64,000 nucleotides of DNA. It comes from JACVRW01 sp034664085. GTDB lineage: Bacteria; Actinomycetota; Thermoleophilia; Solirubrobacterales; Thermoleophilaceae. The notes under the pieces were generated by a model. That model did not search any database. It worked only from the letters and a program-made list of their open reading frames with translations, and was not told the DNA's origin. Position numbers and translations under genes: made by a program. The stretch is from the NCBI GenBank assembly GCA_034664085.1, contig JAXDII010000080.1, forward strand, positions 1 to 64,000, written 5' to 3'. How positions within the stretch are numbered: position 1 is the first letter of the stretch; each line of letters starts with the position of its first letter. This document shows positions 35,491 through 44,629 of this stretch, one piece after another.

Positions 35491-36129
35491 ATGGCCGCGC
35501 TCGACCCACTCGACGGCGCCCTGCAACGCGTGGAGGACCTGCGCGCCCACTACGACGCCGCGATGGAGATCGCCGTCCAAAAGGACATCGGCCACCTCGA
35601 CGAGATGTGCCGGCGCCTGATCGCCGCTTCGCCGATGCTGTTCGTGGGCACCTGCTCGGCCGAGGGGCACTGCGACGTCAGCCCGCGCGGCGGGCCCCCG
35701 GGCTTCGTGACCGTGCTCGACGAGCAGCACCTGGCCATCCCCGATGCCACCGGGAACCGCCGCCTCGACACGCTCGAGAACGTCGTTGCGAGCGGGCGTG
35801 CCGGCGTGATCTTCGTGATCCCCGGGCGCGACACCACGCTGCGCGTCAACGGCCGCGCCTGCGTGAGCGCCGACCCGCATCTGCTGGAGCGCATCACCCA
35901 TGTCGGCAAGCCGCCGAAGACGGCGATCGTGCTCAGGGCCGAGGAGGTCTACGCCCACTGCCCGAAGGCGTTCGTGCGCTCGAAGCTCTGGGACCCGGAC
36001 ACCTGGCTGGACCCGGCGGACCTGCCGACCCCCGCCGAAATGAGCGTCGCCCACCGGCGCGACCCGGCGTGGTCGGTCGAGCGTGAGGAGCGGCGCCAGG
36101 CGGACGCGCTGCTCCACCACCTCGACTGA
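35491..36129 (+). CDS. Pyridoxamine 5'-phosphate oxidase-family flavin protein
   Basis: 212 residues. The split-barrel core is visible in LIAASPMLFVGTCSAEGHCDVSPRGG, LAIPDATGNRRLDTLENVVAS, AGVIFVIPGRDTTLRVNGRACVS and RAEEVYAHCPKAFVRSKLW. The combination DVSPRGG, GNRRLDT and HCPKA is typical of the FMN-binding subgroup related to MSMEG_1061. Substrate unknown; such proteins often reduce quinones or heterocycles or degrade haem-like compounds. ATG 35491 is the natural start. Confidence 0.84.
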   Translation: MAALDPLDGALQRVEDLRAHYDAAMEIAVQKDIGHLDEMCRRLIAASPMLFVGTCSAEGHCDVSPRGGPPGFVTVLDEQHLAIPDATGNRRLDTLENVVASGRAGVIFVIPGRDTTLRVNGRACVSADPHLLERITHVGKPPKTAIVLRAEEVYAHCPKAFVRSKLWDPDTWLDPADLPTPAEMSVAHRRDPAWSVEREERRQADALLHHLD

Positions 36130-36169
36130 CACGCCGAAACTTGCGGGCCCGCGGCGGGTTCGTGCGTCG

Positions 36170-37150
36170 ATGATCCTCAGGCGACTGGGCGGGATGATCG
36201 TCAGCTGTGCAGCGCTCGCCGCGGGCACGGCGGCGCCCGCCGCCGCCCAGCCGCAGCCGAGCCCCTGTCCCACCCAGGCCGCCTTCGACTGGCAGGGGCG
36301 GTCGGTCTTCCAGAGGGTGACCGTGCAGGCCGCCGGCACCGCCGCGTACGAGGGCACGGTGCTCAGGCCGTCGGGCCCGCGCCGCACGCTCGGCCGGCGC
36401 CCCGGCGTAGTCCTGATGCACGGGCTCGGCGGCAGCCAGTGCGGCCTCTGGTGGGCGGCCCGGCACCTGGCCGGCCACGGCTACGTGACGCTCGTGATCA
36501 CCCACGACGGCGACCTTCCCGGCCACGTGCAGGCGGTGCGCACGGGAGTCCGCTGGCTGCGGTCGAGCGCCAACCCGTACCGCGGGGTGACCCTCGCCGA
36601 CCGGATCGGCGTTGCCGGGCACTCCCAGGGCTCGCAGGCGGCGATGCTCGCGCAGGACGAGCCGGGCGTGCAGGCGCTCGCGGCGATCGACTCGCTCAAG
36701 GCCAACGCCGAGGGCGACGCGGCGGCCGCGGTCGGCTGCCTCGTGCCGCGCAACCCGATCACTCCGCGCGTGCCGGCGCTCGGCTTCGCGATGGATTTCC
36801 CGTGCCAGAACAGGGCGACCGAGACGCCCCCCGACCTGAAGAAGACCGGGCACGCGCTCTGGAAGGCGGCCGGCCAGCCGACCATGACGCTCGTCATGCG
36901 CGGCTACGAGCACAACGACTTCACGGCCCGCGGGAGCGAGGCGCAGCTGCGCGACGTAGGGCACTTCCTGCTGGCCTGGTTCGACCGCTACCTGCGCCGC
37001 GACCGCGCCGCCACGAAGCGCGTGCTGGCCCGGCGCGTGAACGGCGTGCGCACGCGCCAGCTGCTCAGCACGACCTACCGCTCGGCGGCCTTCCTGCCCG
37101 GTCGGATCGACTGCGAGGACTACCGCCGCTGCCTGCGCCCACGGCGCTAG
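36170..37150 (+). CDS. Secreted alpha/beta hydrolase
   Basis: 326 residues from ATG 36170 with a signal peptide ending near AAPAAAQ. The hydrolase core has GVVLMHGLGGSQCG (oxyanion loop), the nucleophile elbow GHSQGSQ (Ser), and a late His in GYEHNDFT. Paired cysteines (SPCPTQ, VGCLVP, PCQNR, DCEDYRRC) suggest disulfides outside the cell. Related secreted actinobacterial enzymes cleave esters or polyesters (lipase/cutinase-like group), but the insertion between strands 6 and 7 prevents a substrate call. Confidence 0.82.
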   Translation: MILRRLGGMIVSCAALAAGTAAPAAAQPQPSPCPTQAAFDWQGRSVFQRVTVQAAGTAAYEGTVLRPSGPRRTLGRRPGVVLMHGLGGSQCGLWWAARHLAGHGYVTLVITHDGDLPGHVQAVRTGVRWLRSSANPYRGVTLADRIGVAGHSQGSQAAMLAQDEPGVQALAAIDSLKANAEGDAAAAVGCLVPRNPITPRVPALGFAMDFPCQNRATETPPDLKKTGHALWKAAGQPTMTLVMRGYEHNDFTARGSEAQLRDVGHFLLAWFDRYLRRDRAATKRVLARRVNGVRTRQLLSTTYRSAAFLPGRIDCEDYRRCLRPRR

Positions 37151-37161
37151 ATTCAGGCCGC

Positions 37162-37860
37162 ATGGCGGACTTCGCGGGATTCGACACCCGTGGCTACCGG
37201 ACCGTCGACGTGCGCAGCGGCTACGGCGAATGGGTGGCCACCTACGAGCAGAGCGTCGAGGACGCGATGGACGTCGAGCTGCTCGAGGCGCTGCGCGCGG
37301 TGCCCTGGTCCGAGGCGCGAGCCGTCGCGGACCTCGGGTGCGGAACCGGCCGCACCGGGGCCTGGCTGAGGGAGCGCGGCGTAGGTGCCGTGGACGGCGT
37401 CGACCTCACGCCCGAGATGCTCGCGGTCGCGCGCGAACGCGACGTGTATCGAAGCCTGGGCGAGGCGGATGTCACGGCGACCGGCCTGAAGGCCGCGGAC
37501 TACAACCTCGTCGTCACCTGCCTGGTCGACGAGCACCTGGAGCAGCTCGGCCCGCTCTACGCGGAGGCGGCACGGCTGGCGCGACCCGGAGCCAGCTACG
37601 TGCTGGTCGGCTTCCATCCGCACTTCATCATGGCCGCCGGGATGCCCACCCACTTCGACAGCGAGTCGGGCGAGCCGCTGGCGATCGAGACCCACGTGCA
37701 CCTGCTCAGCGACCACGCGGCCGCCGCGCTGGACGCCGGCTGGGAGCTGGCCGAGCTGAAGGAGCGCGTGATCGACGACAGGTGGCTCGAGCTCAAGCCG
37801 AAGTGGGAGTCCCTGCGCGGCCAGCCGATCGCGTTCGTCTGGCGCAGGCCGGGCGGCTAG
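37162..37860 (+). CDS. Class I SAM-dependent methyltransferase
   Basis: 232 residues from ATG 37162, 11 bases after the hydrolase. Motif I is VADLGCGTGRTGAWL, motif II VDGVDLTPEMLAVAR, motif IV YNLVVTCLVDEHL and post-motif ARPGASYVLVGFHPHFI. It resembles small-molecule methyltransferases (UbiE/COQ5-like fold). The TAG lies in a CTAG shared with the convergent SDR gene. Substrate unknown. Confidence 0.84.
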   Translation: MADFAGFDTRGYRTVDVRSGYGEWVATYEQSVEDAMDVELLEALRAVPWSEARAVADLGCGTGRTGAWLRERGVGAVDGVDLTPEMLAVARERDVYRSLGEADVTATGLKAADYNLVVTCLVDEHLEQLGPLYAEAARLARPGASYVLVGFHPHFIMAAGMPTHFDSESGEPLAIETHVHLLSDHAAAALDAGWELAELKERVIDDRWLELKPKWESLRGQPIAFVWRRPGG

Positions 37861-38690
37861 CCGCCGCCGAGCGCGCGGACGATGGCCCGGTCCATCAGCC
37901 GGTCCGGCATCACCTTGGACACCGTCGCGCGGATCTTGCTGTCGGTGCCCACGAGGTAGCGCGTGCGCGGGCGCTTCGCGGTCAGCGCCGTGCCGATCAC
38001 CTCGGCGACGGCGCGCGGCTCGAGGCCGGTCTTCTGCGCGATCTTCACGGTCTGGCGGCGCAGCCCCTCGATCATCCGCCCGTACAGGCGCTCGACGTCG
38101 GGCGGCATGCCCTCGGCGATCTCGTCGGCCAGCTCGTTGCCCTTGCGCCAGATCGGCGTGCGCACGCCGCCCGGCTCGATCACGACCACGTCGACGCCGT
38201 GCGGAAGCAGCTCGCGGCGCAGGGAGTCGCTGACCGCCTCGAGGCCGAACTTGGACGCGTTGTAGGCGCCCATCAGCGGCAGCGCCACGCGGCCGCCGAT
38301 GGAGCTGACGTTGACGATCCGCCCGCGCGCGGAGCGCAGCGCCGGAAGGAAGGCCTGGGTGACCGCCACCTGCCCGACGAGGTTGATCTCGAGCTGCAGG
38401 CGCAGCTGGTCGAGCGGCAGGAACTCCAGCGGCCCGGCGACCGCGATGCCGGCGTTGTTGACGAGCCCGGCGAGCGGGCCGTCGCCCAGGTCCCTGCGCG
38501 CCGCGGCGATCGAGGCTGGATCGGACACGTCGAGCTTGACCGTGCGCAGGCCGCGGTCGCGCAGGCGCTGAGCGTCCTCCTCCCTGCGCACCGCTCCGAC
38601 CGCGTCGAAGCCGAGCTCCTTGAGATGGAGCGCCGTCGCCTCCCCGATGCCGGAGGAGGCGCCCGTCACCAGCACGGTCCCGGAGGGCAT
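37857..38690 (-). CDS. Short-chain dehydrogenase/reductase
   Basis: 277 residues, classical SDR. The cofactor motif is VLVTGASSGIGEA, with NNAGIAVAG following; the catalytic Ser is in VNVSSIGGR and YNASK supplies Tyr-xxx-Lys. A basic pair after strand 2 (AVRREED) suggests NADP(H). The 277-residue length and the C-terminal extension ending in VMPDRLMDRAIVRALGG resemble SDRs acting on acyl or retinol-like substrates. Specific substrate not assigned. Confidence 0.85.
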   Translation of the reverse strand: MPSGTVLVTGASSGIGEATALHLKELGFDAVGAVRREEDAQRLRDRGLRTVKLDVSDPASIAAARRDLGDGPLAGLVNNAGIAVAGPLEFLPLDQLRLQLEINLVGQVAVTQAFLPALRSARGRIVNVSSIGGRVALPLMGAYNASKFGLEAVSDSLRRELLPHGVDVVVIEPGGVRTPIWRKGNELADEIAEGMPPDVERLYGRMIEGLRRQTVKIAQKTGLEPRAVAEVIGTALTAKRPRTRYLVGTDSKIRATVSKVMPDRLMDRAIVRALGGG

Positions 38691-38725
38691 ATCGCAACGA
38701 CCCTATCCGCTAGCGTCGCCTCGGC

Positions 38726-39235
38726 GTGGAGCTCGAGGACGCCATCCGCACCCGCCGCACCCACAAGGCCTACGGAGCCGACCCGGTGCCGCGCGAGCTG
38801 CTCGAGGAGCTGTTCGAGCTGGCGCGCTGGGCGCCCAACCACAACCTCACCAATCCGTGGCGCTTTCGGGTGCTCGGACCGGAATCGCTGGAGCGCCTCA
38901 AGCAGGCGGCGGGGCCCGAGGCGGCTGGCAAGCTCGACCGCGCGCCGACGCTCGTCGTCGCGAGCCAGGTGCGCTCCGAGGACGAGGTGCAGGACGAGGA
39001 GGACCTCTGCGCGGTGGCGTCGGCGATCTCGTACGTGCTGCTCGGAGCGCACGCGCACGGGCTGGCCGGCTACTGGCGCACGCCGGCCGTGCTGCGCTCG
39101 GATGAGGGGCGCGCGGCGGCCGGCGTGCCGGACGGCGAGCGGGTGCTGGGCCTGATCCACCTGGGTCCGCCGCGCCAGGACAAGGAGCCACCCGACAGGC
39201 TCCCGCCCGGCCACTACGTAACGTTCCTGCCGTGA
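38726..39235 (+). CDS. Nitroreductase-family protein
   Basis: 169 residues from GTG 38726. MELEDAIRTRRTHKAYGADPVPRELLEEL is the usual FMN-phosphate-binding start with paired Arg; ARWAPNHNLTNPWRF contains the conserved Asn-x-Pro/Trp flavin contacts; GLAGYWRTPAVL and VLGLIHLGPP close the fold. Shorter than many nitroreductases, in the small BluB/Nfn-like class. It starts a chain of seven genes with overlaps or very short gaps; its TGA overlaps the GTG of glpD. Confidence 0.84.
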   Translation: MELEDAIRTRRTHKAYGADPVPRELLEELFELARWAPNHNLTNPWRFRVLGPESLERLKQAAGPEAAGKLDRAPTLVVASQVRSEDEVQDEEDLCAVASAISYVLLGAHAHGLAGYWRTPAVLRSDEGRAAAGVPDGERVLGLIHLGPPRQDKEPPDRLPPGHYVTFLP

Positions 39236-40950
39236 TCCCGCGCGCCGACGCGCTCGTCTCACTCGAACGGGACTCCTTCGACCTGGTCGTCGTGGGGGGC
39301 GGGATCACCGGCGCCGGGGTGGCGCTGGACGCGGCCTCGCGCGGCTACAGCGTCGCCCTGATGGAGCGCTCGGACTTCGCCGCCGGCACCTCCAGCCGCT
39401 CCTCGAAGCTGATCCACGGGGGGCTGCGCTACCTCCAGAACTTCGACCTCGGCCTGGTCCGCGAGGCGCTGCTCGAACGCTCGCTGATGGTCAAGCTGGC
39501 GCCGCACCTGGTCACGCCGCTGCCGCTGCTGGTGCCGAGCTTCGAGGGAAAGCGCCCGGACCGCCTGACCGGGGTGGGGCTGAACATGTACGACGTGATG
39601 GCCTGGCGCCGCGGCCGCGACGAGGACGAGGAGTGGAGCCCCGCGCGCCACCGCATCGTCGACGGTCCCGAGGCGGTCGAGCTGGCCCCCGCGCTGGCGG
39701 GCCGCGACCCGACCGCCGCGTACCTGTTCTACGACTGCCAGACCGACGACGTGCGCCTGGTCCTCACGGTGCTGGGGGAGGCCGAGCGCTTCGGCGCGGT
39801 GATCGTCAACCGCTGCGACGTGGGCGGCCTCGTCGTGCGTGAGGGGCGCGCGGCGGGCGTGCTCGCGCGCGACACCGAGACCGGGCGCGAGTTCGAGGTG
39901 GCCGCCGCCAACGTGGTCAACGCGACCGGCGTCTGGGCCGACCAGCTGCGCCCCGACGAGCTCTACGCCGAGGAGGAGATGCCGCGCATCCGGCCGAGCC
40001 GCGGCACCCACGTGACGCTCTCGCGCGAGCACCTGCCGATGGAGGCCGGCGTGATCGCGCCCGCGGGCGGCGGGCGCACCGTCTTCGTGCTGCCCTGGCT
40101 CGGCCGCACGCTCGTGGGCACGACCGACAACGACTACGACGGCTCTCTGGAGCACGTGCCCGCCTCCGAGGAGGACGTGGGGTACCTGCTGGACGCCGTG
40201 AACGCGTGCTTCGGCTCCGACATCGGGCCGGATGACCTGACCGGCGCCTACGCGGGCGTGCGGCCGCTGATCTCGACCGGCGATCCGAAGAAGTCGGTCG
40301 ACATCTCGCGGCGCGCCGAGCTGTACGAGACCAGTTCGGGCCTCGTGACGATCACCGGCGGCAAGCTCACCACCTGGCGCCGCATGGCGAAGTCCGCCGT
40401 CGACCGCATCGTCGAGCGCGAGGGCCGCGAGGCGCCCTGCCGCACGCACGAGATCCCGCTCGGCCAGCCCGAGGACCACACGGCGCTGCCCGAGGTGCCC
40501 GGCGTGGACGAGAGCAGCCGCGTTCACCTGGCCGCCCGCTACGGGCACGCCGCGCGCGACGTACTGCGGCTGGCGGCCGCGGCGCCGCAGCTCTCCGCCC
40601 GGCTCAGCCCGGACCTCCCCGACATCGCCGCGGAGGCCGCCTTCGCGGCGGGCCACGAGCAGGCCCGCTCGCTCGCCGACGTCCTGCTGCGCCGCACCCG
40701 GCTGGGATTGCTCGACGCGCGCCGCCTGACGGCCCCGGACTCCGAAGGGGCGCGGCTCGCGGCGCGTGCGATCGCCGGCGAGCTGGGATGGGACGAGCCC
40801 CGCATGGAGCGCGAGCTGGGCGACTGGGCCGAGGTGGCGCGGCGCGAAGGGCTCGTGCCGCGCGGCGTCCCGCCGTCGAACGGCGAGGTGGACACACGCG
40901 AGACGGCGTCGGTGCGGGCCGCGGGCGCGGCCCCGGAAGAGGCGGCGTGA
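39232..40950 (+). CDS. glpD: Glycerol-3-phosphate dehydrogenase, FAD-dependent
   Basis: 572 residues. It oxidises sn-glycerol 3-phosphate to dihydroxyacetone phosphate, passing electrons to quinone at the membrane. The FAD motif is LVVVGGGITGAGVALDAASRG, followed by SSRSSKLIHGGLRYL, the FAD-dependent GPDH signature, and by WLGRTLVGTTDNDYDG, RPLIST and SGLVTITGGKLTTWRRMA. The C-terminal helical DAO_C domain is present (about 400-560). Coupled to the divergent DHPS gene by GTGA. Its product DHAP feeds the triose pool from which the phosphoglycerate enzymes downstream draw. Confidence 0.92.
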   Translation: MIPRADALVSLERDSFDLVVVGGGITGAGVALDAASRGYSVALMERSDFAAGTSSRSSKLIHGGLRYLQNFDLGLVREALLERSLMVKLAPHLVTPLPLLVPSFEGKRPDRLTGVGLNMYDVMAWRRGRDEDEEWSPARHRIVDGPEAVELAPALAGRDPTAAYLFYDCQTDDVRLVLTVLGEAERFGAVIVNRCDVGGLVVREGRAAGVLARDTETGREFEVAAANVVNATGVWADQLRPDELYAEEEMPRIRPSRGTHVTLSREHLPMEAGVIAPAGGGRTVFVLPWLGRTLVGTTDNDYDGSLEHVPASEEDVGYLLDAVNACFGSDIGPDDLTGAYAGVRPLISTGDPKKSVDISRRAELYETSSGLVTITGGKLTTWRRMAKSAVDRIVEREGREAPCRTHEIPLGQPEDHTALPEVPGVDESSRVHLAARYGHAARDVLRLAAAAPQLSARLSPDLPDIAAEAAFAAGHEQARSLADVLLRRTRLGLLDARRLTAPDSEGARLAARAIAGELGWDEPRMERELGDWAEVARREGLVPRGVPPSNGEVDTRETASVRAAGAAPEEAA

Positions 40951-41783
40951 GCGGCCCGCTGCTGATGGGCATCGTCAACGCGACGCCCGACTCGTTCTCG
41001 GACCGCCAGGGAGAGAAGCCGCTGGAGGAGCTCGTCCAGCGCGCCCACGCGCTCGCCGAAGCGGGCGCCGCGATCATCGACGTCGGCGGCGAATCGGGCC
41101 GCACCGACCGCGAGGCGGTCCCGGTCGAGGAGGAGAGCGCGCGGGTGGTGCCGCTGATCGAGCGGCTCGCCGCCGACGGGCTGAGGGTGTCGGTCGACAC
41201 CTGGCGCGCGCCGGTCGCCCGGGCCGCGCTGGCGGCGGGCGCCACGATGGTCAACGACGTCAGCGGGCTGGGCGACGTGGAGGTGGCCGACGCCTGTGCA
41301 GAGTCAGGCGCGGAGCTGGTGATCACGCACACGCGCGTGCCGCCCAAGATCAAGGCCTACCCCGAGTACGCGGACGTCGTGCTCGACGTGATCGAGCTGC
41401 TGCGCGAGCGGGCCGCCGTCGCACACGCCAGAGGCGTGGCGGAGGACCGCATCGTCTTCGACCCCGGCATCGACATCGCCAAGTCGCCGGGGGAGTCGGT
41501 CGAGATCCTGCGGCGGCTCGGAGAGCTGGCCGAGCTGGGGCGTCCGCTGCTCGTGGCCGTGTCGCGCAAGGACTTCGTCGGGGCGCTGACGGGCCGCACG
41601 CCGGGCGGGCGCGACGCGGGCACGCTGGCGGCCGTAGGCGTGGCCGCGGACGGCGGCGCCGGGATCCTGCGCGTGCACGACGTGGCCGGCGCGCGCGACT
41701 ACCTGGCCGTGCGGGCGGCGCTGGCGAACGGCGCCGACGGCGACCTTCAGCTCGACGCCGCCCTGCGCCGGGAGGCGGAGTGA
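40947..41783 (+). CDS. Dihydropteroate-synthase-like protein with altered substrate motifs
   Basis: 278 residues. TIM-barrel DHPS family: GIVNATPDSFSD at the start, IIDVGGESG, VSVDTWRAPVARAAL, MVNDVSGLGD, IVFDPGIDIAKSP and VAVSRKDFVGALTG. However, the usual GGESTRPG loop reads GGESGRTD, the MHMRG strand reads THTRV, and DPGIGFGKT reads DPGIDIAKS. These positions touch pterin and p-aminobenzoate in true DHPS. It could be a non-canonical paralogue (compare the mycobacterial FolP2) or a barrel with another job. No other folate genes are adjacent; its neighbours concern phosphoglycerates. Confidence 0.78.
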   Translation: MSGPLLMGIVNATPDSFSDRQGEKPLEELVQRAHALAEAGAAIIDVGGESGRTDREAVPVEEESARVVPLIERLAADGLRVSVDTWRAPVARAALAAGATMVNDVSGLGDVEVADACAESGAELVITHTRVPPKIKAYPEYADVVLDVIELLRERAAVAHARGVAEDRIVFDPGIDIAKSPGESVEILRRLGELAELGRPLLVAVSRKDFVGALTGRTPGGRDAGTLAAVGVAADGGAGILRVHDVAGARDYLAVRAALANGADGDLQLDAALRREAE

Positions 41784-42571
41784 GCGAGCGCTTCACGATC
41801 GCCCACCTCTCCGATCCGCACTGCGGCTCGCCGCACTTCGTGCCGAGCCTGCTCGACCGCGCGCTCGTCGAGATCAACGAGCTGGAGCCGGACGTGGTGA
41901 TCGTCTCGGGCGACCTCACCAGCGACGGCCTGCGCGGCGAGTACCAGCTGGCGCGCGACTACCTCGACCGGATCGCCTGCGAGCGCATGATCGTGATCCC
42001 GGGCAACCACGACTCGCGCAACGTGGGCTACGTCCACTTCGAGGAGCTGTTCGGCCAGCGCAGGTCAGAGCTGCACATGAACGGCATCTCGATCGTGGCG
42101 GTCGACTCCACCGAGCCCGACCTCGACCACGGCGTGATCGGCCGCGGCCGCTACGAGTGGATCGAGGAGCGCTTCAATGCGCACGAGGCGTACCTGCGCA
42201 TCTTCGTGCTGCACCACCACCTGCTGCCGGTGCCGGGCACGGGGCGCGAGCGCAACATCGTGCACGACGCCGGCGACACGATCGAGTGCCTCCAGCGCGC
42301 GCACGCGAACCTGGTCCTGTCGGGCCACAAGCACGTGCCCTACGCCTGGCGGCTGGAGAACCTGTTCGTGGTCAACGCCGGCACCGTCTCGACCACGCGC
42401 CTGCGCGGCAAGACGAAGCCCTGTTACAACGTCATCGAGGCGAGCCGCGAGCGCGTCACGGTCTTCCGCAAGTACCCCTTCCACGAGCAGGACGCGATCA
42501 TCTCGTTCGACCCGCGCACGTACGAGTACGAGAAGGACCAGTCGCTGCTCGGCGAGACGGCGCACGGCTGA
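41780..42571 (+). CDS. Class III metallophosphoesterase (CpdA-like)
   Basis: 263 residues from GTG 41780. All metal-binding blocks are intact: HLSDPHCG, IVSGDLTSDG, VIPGNHDSRN, FVLHHHLLPVPG and LVLSGHKHVPYAW. Cytoplasmic, no signal. In family terms it is closest to cyclic-nucleotide phosphodiesterases and similar dimetal enzymes. Sitting between a DHPS-like gene and the cyclic diphosphoglycerate synthetase, with overlap to the first, it could open the cyclic pyrophosphate or remove phosphate from 2,3-diphosphoglycerate; this is inference. Confidence 0.82.
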   Translation: MSERFTIAHLSDPHCGSPHFVPSLLDRALVEINELEPDVVIVSGDLTSDGLRGEYQLARDYLDRIACERMIVIPGNHDSRNVGYVHFEELFGQRRSELHMNGISIVAVDSTEPDLDHGVIGRGRYEWIEERFNAHEAYLRIFVLHHHLLPVPGTGRERNIVHDAGDTIECLQRAHANLVLSGHKHVPYAWRLENLFVVNAGTVSTTRLRGKTKPCYNVIEASRERVTVFRKYPFHEQDAIISFDPRTYEYEKDQSLLGETAHG

Positions 42572-42581
42572 GGCGCCGCGC

Positions 42582-43769
42582 GTGGCTGTCATCGCGCTGA
42601 TCGACGGCGAGCACCATCCGGCGGCCGTTCGGGAGGCCCTCGACGCGCTCGAGCGCGAGCGCTCGCTCGCCGGCGTCGTGTTCTGCGGCGGGGAGGAGAA
42701 GCTCGGCCCGGGGCCGCTCGACGGGCACTACGGGCGGCCGGTGGCCGACGAGCCGGAGCAGGCGCTGAGGCGGCTGGCCGCCTCGGCCGAGGCGGTCGTG
42801 GACCTCGCCGACGAGCCGGTCCTGCCGCCGAGCGCGAAGCTGCGCCTGGCCGCGCTGGCGCTCCACCTCGGCCTGTCGTACGAGGGACCTGGCCTGCGGC
42901 TGGACCCGCCGCGCTACGAGCCGGTCGAGTTCGACGGGCCGCGGCTGGCCGTGATCGGCACCGGCAAGCGCACCGGCAAGACGGCCGTGGCGGGGCACTG
43001 GGCCGCGCTGCTGCGCGACGAGGGCGCCGACCCGGTCATCGTCTGCATGGGCCGCGGCGGCCCGGCGCAGCCGCGCGTGGCCGAGGCCGCCACCACGCTC
43101 GAGGACCTGCTCGCGATCGCGCAGGCCGGCGGCCACGCGGCGTCCGACTACCTCGAGGACGCCGTGCTCGCCGGCGTGCGCACGGTGGGGTGCCGGCGCG
43201 TCGGCGGCGGGCTGGCCGGCGAGCCGTGGGAGTCGAACGTGCCAGCGGGCGCCGCGCTGGCCGCGTCGCTCCCGGGGGCCGGCGCGCTCGTCTTCGAGGG
43301 CTCCGGCGCGTGCATCCCGCCGGTGGAGGTGGACCGCACCGTCTGCGTGATCGGTCCGGGCGAGCCCGAGCCGATGGCGGAGTACCGGCTGCTGCGAGCC
43401 CAGCTGCTGCTCGCCCACGAGGACGCCGCAGCGCCCGCCGAGGCCGTGCGCTTCTCGCTGCGCGCCGAGCCGGCCGAGCCCGTTCCCGGCGGCGCCCGGG
43501 TGGCGCTGTTCACCACTGGCGCGCCGGACTGCGAGGGCGTCGAGCCGCTGGTGGCCTCCACCAACCTGGCGCGCCGCGGCGCGCTCGCAGCCGACCTCGA
43601 GCGCGCGGCGGCCCTCGACTGCGACGTCTACCTGACCGAGCTGAAGGCGGCGGCGATCGACACGGTCGCCCCTCACGCCCTCCAGCGCGGCGCGCGCGTG
43701 GTGTTCGTGCGCAACCGGCCCGTCGGCGTCGACGACGCACTCGTCAACCTGTATCGCGATGTCGCCTGA
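42582..43769 (+). CDS. cpgS: Cyclic 2,3-diphosphoglycerate synthetase homologue
   Basis: 395 residues from GTG 42582. In methanogens this enzyme uses ATP to close 2,3-diphosphoglycerate into its cyclic anhydride. Visible features: an N-terminal domain ALIDGEHHPAAVREAL with GVVFCGGEEKLG; a P-loop with GTGKRTGKTAVAG at the start of the ATPase part; VIVCMGRGGPAQPRV; VEVDRTVCVIGPGEP; and a C-terminal LTELKAAAIDTVAPHAL. The order and motif set match the archaeal protein. The next gene is 2-phosphoglycerate kinase, which makes the substrate, an independent support. The two overlap by 11 bases. Confidence 0.87.
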   Translation: MAVIALIDGEHHPAAVREALDALERERSLAGVVFCGGEEKLGPGPLDGHYGRPVADEPEQALRRLAASAEAVVDLADEPVLPPSAKLRLAALALHLGLSYEGPGLRLDPPRYEPVEFDGPRLAVIGTGKRTGKTAVAGHWAALLRDEGADPVIVCMGRGGPAQPRVAEAATTLEDLLAIAQAGGHAASDYLEDAVLAGVRTVGCRRVGGGLAGEPWESNVPAGAALAASLPGAGALVFEGSGACIPPVEVDRTVCVIGPGEPEPMAEYRLLRAQLLLAHEDAAAPAEAVRFSLRAEPAEPVPGGARVALFTTGAPDCEGVEPLVASTNLARRGALAADLERAAALDCDVYLTELKAAAIDTVAPHALQRGARVVFVRNRPVGVDDALVNLYRDVA

Positions 43770-44604
43770 GACCGTCGTGGTCCACAAGGGGCACGGGCTG
43801 CCCTACTCGAAGGGCCTGATGGCGCAGGCGCTGTCCGCCACGGCGCTCTCGCTGGAGCGCTCCTTCGAGCTGGCGCAGCTGATCGAGCGCAGGCTGGCCG
43901 AACGCGGCGAGCCCGAGATCGACATGGCGGTGCTGCACACGCTGGTCGAGGAGGTGCTGCGCGCCGAGGAGGGGGAGACCGCCGCGGGCCGCTACCGGCG
44001 CTGGCGCCGGCTCGACCGGCTCGACCGCCCGCTCGTGGTGGTGATCGGCGGCACCACGGGCGTCGGCAAGTCGACGCTCGCGACGATGCTCGCCGGGCGC
44101 CTGGGCGTGAACCGGGTGATTGCCACCGACGTCATCCGCCAGGTCCTGCGTGCCTTCTTCACCCACGAGGCCATGCCCACGGTCCACGGCTCGGCGTTCG
44201 AGGTCGGCGGGATCGCCGGCTACCGCGACCAGGCCGAGCTGGTCGGCACCGGTATCGCAGCGATCGTGGAGCGCGCGGCGGCGGAGGGCAAGCCTGTGGT
44301 CGTGGAGGGCGTGCACGTGGTGCCGGGCGGCGTGCATCCGCGCGTGAGGGAGCGGTGCGTGCTGGTCGAGGCGCTGATCGTCGTGGACGATCCGGACCTG
44401 CATCGCGGCCACTTCTCGCTGCGCCCCGGCTCGCGGCCGGCCGAGCGATATCTGTCCCGATTCGAGGAGATCCGCCGCCTGCAGGACCACCTGTGGGAGC
44501 GGGCCCGCTCGGAAAGCGTGGAGATCATCGACAACACCAGCGTGGACGCAACGCTGGCCCGGCTGATGGGGCTCGTGCTCGACGCCGTCGAGGAGGATGG
44601 CTGA
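43759..44604 (+). CDS. 2-phosphoglycerate kinase
   Basis: 281 residues from ATG 43759. The enzyme phosphorylates 2-phosphoglycerate to 2,3-diphosphoglycerate. Residues 1-75 are an ATP-cone-like domain (VVVHKGHGLPYSKGLMAQAL, FELAQLIERRL) that also starts the archaeal enzyme. The kinase part has the P-loop VVIGGTTGVGKSTLATMLA, then LGVNRVIATDVIRQVLR and VVVEGVHVVPGGVH, as in the methanogen 2PGK family. With the upstream synthetase it forms the complete two-step route from a glycolytic intermediate to cyclic 2,3-diphosphoglycerate. Confidence 0.9.
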   Translation: MSPETVVVHKGHGLPYSKGLMAQALSATALSLERSFELAQLIERRLAERGEPEIDMAVLHTLVEEVLRAEEGETAAGRYRRWRRLDRLDRPLVVVIGGTTGVGKSTLATMLAGRLGVNRVIATDVIRQVLRAFFTHEAMPTVHGSAFEVGGIAGYRDQAELVGTGIAAIVERAAAEGKPVVVEGVHVVPGGVHPRVRERCVLVEALIVVDDPDLHRGHFSLRPGSRPAERYLSRFEEIRRLQDHLWERARSESVEIIDNTSVDATLARLMGLVLDAVEEDG

Positions 44605-44629
44605 CCCGCCCGATAGGGTTCCGCGCCCT

